A DNA stretch of 15,443 nt from an uncultured Collinsella sp. (GTDB lineage Bacteria; Actinomycetota; Coriobacteriia; Coriobacteriales; Coriobacteriaceae), in the NCBI GenBank assembly GCA_958435545.1, contig CAUBGU010000034.1, forward strand, positions 1 to 15,443, in the 5' to 3' direction. A program made the translations under genes and the position numbers. How positions within the stretch are numbered: position 1 is the stretch's first letter; every line of letters begins with the position of its first letter. Positions 6,798 to 12,649 of the stretch are shown piece by piece. The notes under the pieces were generated by a model. That model did no database searches. It worked only from the letters and a program-made list of their open reading frames with translations, and had not been told where the DNA came from.

Positions 6798-7170
6798 AGA
6801 GCCAGCTCATCTCCTCGCCATAGCGATCCGCATAGGCATTCCGTTTGAGCTCTTCGTCGTCCGATGGCTGAGCCCTGACCATATCGATTCCCGACTCACG
6901 GCAAGCGGCAGCGAACAGCTTCGACCCCTGATCCATGAGCTCGAGCTTACGTTTGGCGGCCTTTTCGCGCTCGCGCTGTTCCGCCCGGGCACGACTGGGC
7001 AGCAGGATATCCTCGAGCGCACCGGGGCGATCGGCCAGCGACGCTGCAAGTTGCCAGAGCGCTCGCACCGCTTGGCTCGGCGTCATACCGGCCCTGGAGA
7101 GAGCGGCGTCCCCACTCCTTTTAAGATCGGCATCGAGACGCACGTTGATCTGAGCGGCTGTTGTGGTCAT
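6790..7170 (-). CDS. RelB/DinJ-like ribbon-helix-helix antitoxin
   Basis: A 126-residue protein. The first 45 residues (INVRLDADLKRSGDAAL, then GMTPSQAVRALW) match the beta strand and two helices of RelB/DinJ-type ribbon-helix-helix antitoxins, which bind their own promoter as dimers. The rest is charged and helical (about 58-85), ending MSWLYE, and should wrap the toxin. It is longer than typical DinJ (about 85 residues). It has an excellent Shine-Dalgarno AGGAGG (7180-7175) and precedes the toxin gene with an 8-bp overlap. Pairing a RelB/DinJ-like antitoxin with a PIN toxin rather than a RelE/YafQ-type toxin is a noted mix; the call rests on pattern only. Confidence 0.8.
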   Translation of the reverse strand: MTTTAAQINVRLDADLKRSGDAALSRAGMTPSQAVRALWQLAASLADRPGALEDILLPSRARAEQREREKAAKRKLELMDQGSKLFAAACRESGIDMVRAQPSDDEELKRNAYADRYGEEMSWLYE

Positions 7171-7193
7171 GACCCCTCCTTAATACTTCAAAA

Positions 7194-7250
7194 CTATCAT
7201 AAAACTCTATGGTAGATACGTAAAGCATGTATAGCATTTATAAGCATTAG
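7194..7250 (-). promoter_or_regulatory. Toxin-antitoxin promoter with two candidate operators
   Basis: On the minus strand, TTTACG (7224-7219) and TATGAT (7201-7196) are 17 bp apart, a good -35/-10 pair upstream of the antitoxin. An inverted repeat CTATCATA/TATGGTAG (7194-7201, 7208-7215; 7 of 8 paired) overlaps the -10. Upstream of the -35, plus-strand GCAT motifs recur at 7225, 7234 and 7244 (GCATGTATA, GCATTTATA, GCATTAG). Both arrays are plausible sites for autorepression by the antitoxin. Confidence 0.55.
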
Positions 7251-7265
7251 CCGTGCTCTGTACAC

Positions 7266-7299
7266 AAAAAGCCGCCGAGGCACACTGCACCTCGGCGGC
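7266..7299 (-). terminator. Intrinsic terminator of the M18 aminopeptidase gene
   Basis: GCCGCCGAGG (7271-7280) and CCTCGGCGGC (7290-7299) form a perfect 10-bp stem; on the minus strand it is followed by TTTTT (7270-7266). It lies about 85 bp past the peptidase stop codon. Confidence 0.85.
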
Positions 7300-7344
7300 C
7301 ACGTATCACAGATCTAGTTCGGTTTCACCCTTTGCATTCGCCCA

Positions 7345-7386
7345 GATAAAACCTGCCGAAATCAACATCCCTCTTTGGCAGGTTTT
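7345..7386. repeat. 40-nt dispersed hairpin element, copy 2
   Basis: It opens with GATAAAACCTGCC and closes with TTTGGCAGG as in the other two copies, but the middle has diverged. The stem AAAACCTGCC/GGCAGGTTTT (7348-7357, 7377-7386) has T runs on both strands, so it can act as a terminator either way. Its right arm contains the first two bases (on the plus strand) of the peptidase stop codon. Confidence 0.7.
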
Positions 7387-8770
7387 AGAGCTCCGCGCTT
7401 TCGGCTCCGTTGATATGGAGGTCGCGCTCGTAGAAGGCGGTGAGGGCGCGGATGGCGTACATCACGTCGCGCACGCCGCCGGTCTCGTAGCTCGAGTGCA
7501 TGGCCAGCTGCGGCAGGCCCACGTCCACGGCATGCATGCTCGCCTGCATGTTCGACAGGTTGCCCAGGGTGGAGCCGCCGGCCATATCACTCTTGTTGGC
7601 GAAGGCCTGCGTGGGCACGTCGGCGTCATCGCAAATAGCCTGGAACACCGCGCGGCTAAAGGCATCGGTGCAGTAGTGCTGGTTGGCGGCTTCCTTGATA
7701 ACGATGCCGCCGTTGAGCACGACCTGGTTGCGGGCATCGCACTTCTCGGCGTGGTTGGGATGCACGGCATGTGCGTTGTCGCAGCTCACGAGCATCGAGG
7801 CGGCAAGTGCGCGATGGTACGACTCGTCATCGAAGCCCAGCGATCCGTTAATGCGGCGCAGCGCATCGGCCAAGAACGTCGACATGGCTCCCTGCTTGGT
7901 CTCGGAGCCAACCTCCTCGTTATCAAAGCAGCAGAAGACCGAGATATCGCGCGCGTTCTCAGCACCCAAAAATGCCTGCAGCGAGGTATAGGCGCAGGCC
8001 AGGTCGTCGAGCTTGGGCGTCGAGATAAACTCGTCGGCCCAGCCCCAAATGCGCGCATCCTGGCGGTTGACCAGGAACAAATCGCGGCCCAGAATTTGCT
8101 CGGGCTCAACGTCCAGCTCTTCGGCAATCAGGGCATCAAAATCTCCCTGCTTGAGTTCGCCGGCGCTGATGAGCGGGCACAGGTCGACGGCTCGGTTGGG
8201 AGCAAAGCCCTCGTTAACGCCGCGGTTCATATGGATAGCAAGACTCGGAATGATAGCGACCTCGCGCTCGGTGGCAAGCAGGCGGCTCTCAATACGGTCG
8301 CCCTCGCGCACCAGTACGCGGCCCGCGAGCGCCAGCGGGCGATCGAACCAGGTGTAGTCGATCATGCCGCCGTAGGCCTCGGTGTTCAGGCGCAGTGTCT
8401 CGCCCGCGCCATCGAGCTCGGGCACAGCCTTGACCTTAAACGTCGGCGAATCGCTGTGCGACGCCGTGAGCTGAAAATGATAATCACCGGCAACGCCGTC
8501 CTCGCCCCACGTCGCGGCCAGGTCCTCGCCCACCTTAAAGGCAACGACGCTCGAGGTGTTGCGCTGCGTGTAATAACGCCCGCCCGGCTCGATATCCCAT
8601 GCCGCGTTCTCGGGCAGGTAGGTAAAGCCCGCCTCGTCGAGCTCGGCCATAATGGTCGCCGCCGTATGAAACATGCTGGGGCATGCCTCGATAAAGTCGA
8701 TAAGGTCGTTGGCGGCCTCGATATCGTCGGCCGTCACGTGCGCGCGCTCGGGCGTTTCCTGATCCGTCAT
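7385..8770 (-). CDS. M18 family (aspartyl-type) aminopeptidase
   Basis: A cytoplasmic di-zinc aminopeptidase of 461 residues, normal for family M18, which releases N-terminal Asp/Glu or other residues from peptides. Family motifs are in order: ASHSDSP with His105; KLDDLA with the bridging Asp255 or Asp256; CFDNEEVGS with the catalytic and metal Glu285/Glu286; SCDNAHAVHPN with Asp331; and AMHSSYE with His425. All expected zinc ligands are therefore present. The start at 8770 is chosen because AAAGGGGAG lies just upstream and homologues begin near this point; a 37-residue upstream extension of the open frame lacks family character. It diverges from the amide hydrolase gene and is followed by two hairpins. 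Confidence 0.93.
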   Translation of the reverse strand: MTDQETPERAHVTADDIEAANDLIDFIEACPSMFHTAATIMAELDEAGFTYLPENAAWDIEPGGRYYTQRNTSSVVAFKVGEDLAATWGEDGVAGDYHFQLTASHSDSPTFKVKAVPELDGAGETLRLNTEAYGGMIDYTWFDRPLALAGRVLVREGDRIESRLLATEREVAIIPSLAIHMNRGVNEGFAPNRAVDLCPLISAGELKQGDFDALIAEELDVEPEQILGRDLFLVNRQDARIWGWADEFISTPKLDDLACAYTSLQAFLGAENARDISVFCCFDNEEVGSETKQGAMSTFLADALRRINGSLGFDDESYHRALAASMLVSCDNAHAVHPNHAEKCDARNQVVLNGGIVIKEAANQHYCTDAFSRAVFQAICDDADVPTQAFANKSDMAGGSTLGNLSNMQASMHAVDVGLPQLAMHSSYETGGVRDVMYAIRALTAFYERDLHINGAESAEL

Positions 8771-8931
8771 GCTCTCCCCTTTCGCTGGGTTGATGGTCCC
8801 CTCCAGCATACCCCGCCACGCCAGCGCCGCACTCTTCATTCCGTGCTTAATTCCGCACCGCTCACCAAGTTGAGCCATCATGCCCGCGCCCCTTTTGCGA
8901 CAATTGCGCTAACAGGACGAGAGGAACCGTC

Positions 8932-10017
8932 ATGAAGCCACGTAACATTGCCATCGCCTGCGGTGTCGCGGGAGTCGCCGTCGGCTTTGCCGTTGCCGCC
9001 GGCATCGTTTACCGCAAGCAAATCAAGTCCGCCGCGTCGCTCAGACGCTTGACCGGCTACGCGGATGGCTATGACCTGTACGCAATCGACATCGCCTACG
9101 ACTACGATCTTGATCGCATCATCGCCGCTGGCGTGCGCGACGACCAGGCCTACATCGATGCCGTGGTGGCGCAGGTGCTGCCCGGTGCGCCGGCACATGT
9201 CCAGGCGCCCCAGTTTGCCTGCAGCGCTTTTGTCGCCGTAGATGCCGAAGGCCGCGTGCGCACCGGTCGCAATTACGACTTTAAAGACGACACCTCAGCG
9301 CTGCTGGTGCGCAATCACCCACGCGGCGGCTATGCCTCCATCGGGTTTGCGGCCCTCAATAACCTGGGCGCCAACACTCCACTTGACTCCGTCGCCGGAC
9401 GCGCCGCCGCACTCATGGGCCCGTTTGCCCAGCTCGACGGTGTTAACGAATGCGGCGTGTCCATTGCCGTACTCACCCTGGATTCCAAGCCCTGTGACCA
9501 GGACACGCAACGCCCCGTCATCAACACTTCGCTCGCCATCCGTCTGGTGCTCGACCGCGCGGCTACCACGCAAGAGGCCGTCGACCTACTTTCCGCCCAC
9601 GACATGCACGCCATGGCCGGACGCGATTACCACTTCTTTATCAACGACGCCGCCGGTGACGCGCGCGTAGTAGAGTGGGATCCACACGATCCGGACCGCG
9701 CTTTCAAAGCGACTCCTGCACGCCAGGTTACGAACTTCTACGCCTGCTATGGCGACGAAGTACTGCCCAACCAAAAGAATGGCGAGCTGGGCCATGGTAA
9801 AGAGCGCGCCGTCGCAATCGCCGATGTCCTTGACGCCCATGTCGGTGCCCAGGACGAAACGATTGCCTGGGAAGCCCTGCGCGCCGCAGCGCAAGAGCCC
9901 AATCCGGAAGACATCACCAGCAATACGCAATGGTCGGTCGTCTTTGACAATACCGAACCCGCCGCCGCTATTACACTGCGCCGTCACTGGGGAGATGTCG
10001 ACGCCTTCGCACTGTAA
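8932..10017 (+). CDS. Membrane-anchored Ntn-type linear amide C-N hydrolase
   Basis: A 361-residue member of the choloylglycine hydrolase / penicillin acylase superfamily. A hydrophobic helix at 5-27 with basic residues on both sides indicates an uncleaved anchor or signal. The nucleophile is Cys97 in FACSAF, followed by GRNYDF with Arg113 and Asp116 at the same spacing (+16, +19) as Arg18 and Asp21 of bile salt hydrolase. Asn173 in DGVNECGVS and the DAAGDARVVEW block (239-249) also fit. In this superfamily the Cys must become N-terminal, which here would require removing 96 residues. Substrate is unknown: bile salts, acyl-homoserine lactones or other amides are all possible. GAGGA (8921-8925) gives the start. 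It is probably monocistronic. Confidence 0.85.
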   Translation: MKPRNIAIACGVAGVAVGFAVAAGIVYRKQIKSAASLRRLTGYADGYDLYAIDIAYDYDLDRIIAAGVRDDQAYIDAVVAQVLPGAPAHVQAPQFACSAFVAVDAEGRVRTGRNYDFKDDTSALLVRNHPRGGYASIGFAALNNLGANTPLDSVAGRAAALMGPFAQLDGVNECGVSIAVLTLDSKPCDQDTQRPVINTSLAIRLVLDRAATTQEAVDLLSAHDMHAMAGRDYHFFINDAAGDARVVEWDPHDPDRAFKATPARQVTNFYACYGDEVLPNQKNGELGHGKERAVAIADVLDAHVGAQDETIAWEALRAAAQEPNPEDITSNTQWSVVFDNTEPAAAITLRRHWGDVDAFAL

Positions 10018-10090
10018 GGAGCCAGGCCCGTCGACCTTACGCTCGCCTGACGTTGTTTACATTTCTATACGCTTGAGCTAACTCGTTTTG

Positions 10091-10115
10091 CCCCCGTACC
10101 AGCAGTGTGCGGGGG
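10091..10115. terminator. Weak GC hairpin between the amide hydrolase and pfkA
   Basis: CCCCCG (10091-10096) pairs with CGGGGG (10110-10115), with partial outer pairing of GTTT and AAAC. No T run follows on the plus strand. It may weakly terminate the amide hydrolase transcript or be part of the pfkA leader. Confidence 0.3.
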
Positions 10116-10157
10116 TAAACTTATGCGCATGTTATAACTTGCCCGGAAGGATTCATC

Positions 10158-11237
10158 ATGCTTAGGATCGGTCTTCTTACCAGTGGCGGCGACTGCCAGG
10201 CGCTCAACGCCACCATGCGCGGCATTGTCAAAACGCTTATGACCAATAGCGAAGAACCTATCGAGATCTATGGTTTTGAGGACGGCTACCAGGGCCTTAT
10301 CTACAGCAGGTTCCGTGTCATGACGCCCGCCGATTTTAGCGGCATCCTTACCCGTGGCGGCACTATTCTGGGCACAAGCCGTACGCCGTTCAAGCGCCTG
10401 GATATTCCCGAGGCCGACGGAGTCGAGAAGGTGCCGGCAATGGTCCACACCTATCATAAGCTGCAGCTCGACTGCCTGTTTATGCTGGGCGGCAACGGCT
10501 CCACCAAGACCGCCAACCGTCTGCGCGAAGAGGGCCTCAACGTTATCGCCCTGCCTAAGACCATCGATAACGACACCTGGGGCACCGAGTTGACGTTTGG
10601 CTTTACGAGCGCCATCGACGTCGCCACCAAGTGCATCGACGACATCCACACCACTGCCTCGAGTCACGGCCGCGTGTTTGTCATCGAGATCATGGGGCAC
10701 AAGGTTGGCTGGATTCCGCTGTATGCCGGCGTCGCGGGCGGTGCGGACGTCATCCTGATCCCCGAGATTCCCTACGACATGGATAACGTCATCAAGACCA
10801 TCGAGCATCGCATGAAGACTGGCAGCCGCTTTACCATCGTGGCTGTCGCCGAGGGTGCCATCTCCAAGGAGGACGCGGCGCTGTCCAAGAAGGAGTACAA
10901 GAAGAAGCTCGCCGAGCGTACGAGCCCGTCGATTGTCTACGACATCGCCAAGGAGATCGAAGCCAAGACCGGTCGCGAGACCCGCGTCGCCATCCCCGGC
11001 CACACGCAGCGCGGCGGCCAGCCCGACGCCCAGGACCGCATCTTTGCGACCCAGTGCGGCGTCGAGGCCGCGCTGGGCTGCCTACGCGGCGAGTTTGGCT
11101 ACATGATTGCCCTGCGTGACGGCAAGATGTGCCACATGCCGCTCGAGGATGTCGCCGGCAAGCTCAAGTATGTCGATCCCCAGAGCGACCTGGTGCGCGA
11201 GGCCAAGGCGTTGGGCATCAGCTTCGGCGACGAATAG
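10158..11237 (+). CDS. pfkA: 6-phosphofructokinase
   Basis: Glycolytic enzyme that phosphorylates fructose 6-phosphate; 359 residues, typical of the actinobacterial/PPi-related clade rather than the 320-residue E. coli type. Motifs: LTSGGDCQALNA (7-18), GGNGS (111-115), PKTIDND (133-139) with base Asp137, EIMGHKVGW (177-185) and GHTQRGGQPD (281-290). Gly114 at the donor-selecting position points to ATP, while Lys134 is the residue seen in PPi-dependent enzymes and in ATP-dependent relatives such as those of Streptomyces and trypanosomes. Asn113 replaces the Asp, Glu or similar acid usual just before that Gly, which may affect Mg binding. ATP use is therefore likely but not certain. GGAAGGA (10145-10151) sets the start. 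Confidence 0.93.
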   Translation: MLRIGLLTSGGDCQALNATMRGIVKTLMTNSEEPIEIYGFEDGYQGLIYSRFRVMTPADFSGILTRGGTILGTSRTPFKRLDIPEADGVEKVPAMVHTYHKLQLDCLFMLGGNGSTKTANRLREEGLNVIALPKTIDNDTWGTELTFGFTSAIDVATKCIDDIHTTASSHGRVFVIEIMGHKVGWIPLYAGVAGGADVILIPEIPYDMDNVIKTIEHRMKTGSRFTIVAVAEGAISKEDAALSKKEYKKKLAERTSPSIVYDIAKEIEAKTGRETRVAIPGHTQRGGQPDAQDRIFATQCGVEAALGCLRGEFGYMIALRDGKMCHMPLEDVAGKLKYVDPQSDLVREAKALGISFGDE

Positions 11238-11260
11238 CCTCGGCCGAAATCCATCCCATC

Positions 11261-11357
11261 GGGCCCTCCGACCCCGCCCGACGTATTTCGATTTGGCTCC
11301 TCCCTTGACTCCGTCAAAGGTCGCCAATCGAAATCGTCGGGCGGGGTCGGAGGGCCC
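11261..11357. repeat. 97-nt near-perfect foldback after pfkA
   Basis: A perfect 23-bp inverted repeat (11261-11283 with 11335-11357; arm begins GGGCCCTCCGACCCCG) encloses a second stem ATTTCGATTTGGC/GCCAATCGAAAT (11285-11297, 11323-11334, one bulged base) and a tip TTGAC/GTCAA (11305-11309, 11313-11317). Nearly the whole element pairs with itself. No T run follows, so it is a poor fit to an ordinary terminator; it could be a miniature inverted-repeat element or a structured RNA. Confidence 0.75.
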
Positions 11358-11418
11358 TGCGTTTACATACTCGCCGAGGTTATTCGTCTTCTTGCTGCGG
11401 GTGCCTGGTCTGAAATTA

Positions 11419-11488
11419 AGTTGCGGTGAAATAGTTCCTGCTTAGCCCGCAAATGGCTGAATCTAAGAACTATTCCACCGCAACTTTT
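11419..11488 (+). repeat. 70-nt dispersed hairpin element, copy B
   Basis: Left arm AGTTGCGGTGAAATAGTTCC (11419-11438) pairs 18 of 20 with AGAACTATTCCACCGCAACT (11466-11485), followed by TTTT. It has the same length as copy A (4001-4070), with arms 19/20 and 17/20 identical but a largely different loop. It lies between pfkA and the XRE gene. Confidence 0.75.
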
Positions 11489-11554
11489 GACCCGGGGCTC
11501 TTGGCTGCTACTTGCACTGACATTTGTCCTGAAATGGCTGGTCGTTAGGGGTTG

Positions 11555-11617
11555 CTACCGGTAGTTGCGGTAGGGTTGGGGCAGATTCTAACTAGAAATG
11601 GTGGTCGCTACCGGTTG
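11555..11617 (+). promoter_or_regulatory. Paired palindromes upstream of the XRE-type gene, possible operators
   Basis: The perfect palindrome CTACCGGTAG (11555-11564) recurs as CTACCGGTTG (11608-11617), 53 bp apart or about five helical turns. GAAATGG precedes each within about 25 bp. A candidate -10 CATACT lies at 11625-11630, so the second site would sit within the promoter. Autoregulation by the adjacent XRE protein is inference. Confidence 0.4.
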
Positions 11618-11670
11618 TTCTCGGCATACTCGGCTCATTCGATTACGGTCACCATATGAAAGGAACTGTC

Positions 11671-12591
11671 ATGGATCTTGCGATGGCGCAGCGGCTCGTT
11701 GATCGCCGCAAGGCTGCCGGGCTTTCTCAGGAGGCGCTTGCCGCCCAGCTGGGTGTGAGTCGTCAGGCTGTCAGTAAATGGGAGCGCAGCGAATCCTCGC
11801 CCGATACCGATAACCTTATTGCGCTCGCCGCGCTGTATGGCGTGTCGCTGGATGAGCTGCTGTATGGGGAGGCGATGGCTAGCGCTGATGATGAGGCTCA
11901 GAACAGCAACGCCGGCACCAAAGCTTCAGATAAGGCTGAAGAGGCTGAGGCTTCTGCTGAGCACGCTGATTGCAGCGATAAGCCGCTTGTCGATATTTCC
12001 CTCGCGCGCGGCATCCACGTTATTGATCCCAACAAAGGCAAAGAGGTTCATGTTGGCTGGAGTGGCATTCATGTAGCTAACGAGCGCAAGGGTGAAGAGG
12101 TCCATGTGGGGCCGGGCGGATTGCATATCGATACGCTTGAGGACGATGGACATAGTGTGCATATCAATGACGACGGCACCGTCACCATCGACGGCGAGAC
12201 GTTTTCCAGCTGGAAGGAAGCATACGACAAGCTCGACCATCATGGCAAGCATTTCCACACCAAGGTCGGACGTACATGGAACAAATTCCCCTTCCCCGCG
12301 CTTGTCGCCCTCGCCTATCTGGTGCTCGGCATTGTCTACGGCACATGGGCTACGGGACTCTTCCTCGTCTTTTTGATTCCCGTCTATTACGCGCTTGGCG
12401 ACTTTATCGACCAACGCCACTTATCTAAGCTGATCGATGTCGTCTATTCAGTCAGTGCCGAGGCATGGTTCCTCTACATGTGGCTCTGCCTGGAACAACC
12501 CCATCCCGCCTGGGTAATCCTCATCACCATCCCGGTCGTAAAAGCACTCATGCGTTGGTGCCGCAAACAATGGAAGCATCGCAAGCAATAG
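11671..12591 (+). CDS. XRE-family regulator fused to an 18-residue repeat domain and membrane helices
   Basis: A 306-residue protein. Residues 1-65 are a Cro/CI-type helix-turn-helix (LSQEALAAQLGVSRQAVSKWE, written here as two parts LSQEALAAQLG and VSRQAVSKWE, 18-38). An acidic, Ala-rich linker covers 68-105. Residues 113-167 hold three tandem 18-19 residue repeats of the form GIHV...KGEEVHVG, His- and Gly-rich and probably beta. From about 207 come strongly hydrophobic segments at about 207-226, 227-243, 259-274 and 279-295, likely membrane helices. The protein may be a membrane-tethered DNA-binding sensor; the signal is unknown. The start at 11671 is chosen because AAAGGA (11659-11664) is six bases upstream; an earlier in-frame ATG at 11656 overlaps that site. 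It converges with the ABC permease gene. Confidence 0.82.
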   Translation: MDLAMAQRLVDRRKAAGLSQEALAAQLGVSRQAVSKWERSESSPDTDNLIALAALYGVSLDELLYGEAMASADDEAQNSNAGTKASDKAEEAEASAEHADCSDKPLVDISLARGIHVIDPNKGKEVHVGWSGIHVANERKGEEVHVGPGGLHIDTLEDDGHSVHINDDGTVTIDGETFSSWKEAYDKLDHHGKHFHTKVGRTWNKFPFPALVALAYLVLGIVYGTWATGLFLVFLIPVYYALGDFIDQRHLSKLIDVVYSVSAEAWFLYMWLCLEQPHPAWVILITIPVVKALMRWCRKQWKHRKQ

Positions 12592-12607
12592 ATGCGGCGT
12601 TTGCCCA

Positions 12608-12649
12608 GATAAAACCTGCCAAAATAAACCTGTCCCTTTTTGGCAGGTT
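12608..12649. repeat. 40-nt dispersed hairpin element, copy 3 / bidirectional terminator
   Basis: Identical to copy 1 over 40 nt. The stem AACCTGCCAAAA/TTTTGGCAGGTT (12613-12624, 12638-12649) lies between convergent genes, 16 bp after the XRE stop. On the minus strand it is followed by TTTTATC. Its right end provides part of the stop codon of the permease gene. Confidence 0.78.

Noticed and set aside
8771..8881. 37-residue upstream extension of the M18 aminopeptidase
   Set aside because: It has no homology-like character, and a good ribosome-binding site precedes the ATG at 8770.
7253..8935. A 560-codon open frame on the plus strand
   Set aside because: It lies antisense to the M18 aminopeptidase, whose motifs are complete, and its translation is rich in His, Arg, Val and Gly with no recognisable domain. 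It is a codon-bias shadow in GC-rich DNA.
8932..10017. Naming this gene bile salt hydrolase
   Set aside because: The catalytic spacing fits the superfamily, but the membrane anchor and long pro-region differ from known bile salt hydrolases, and substrate residues cannot be judged by eye.
10133..10138. TATAAC as a -10 box for pfkA
   Set aside because: Transcription would start at or inside the ribosome-binding site, and the -35 position is the GC hairpin.
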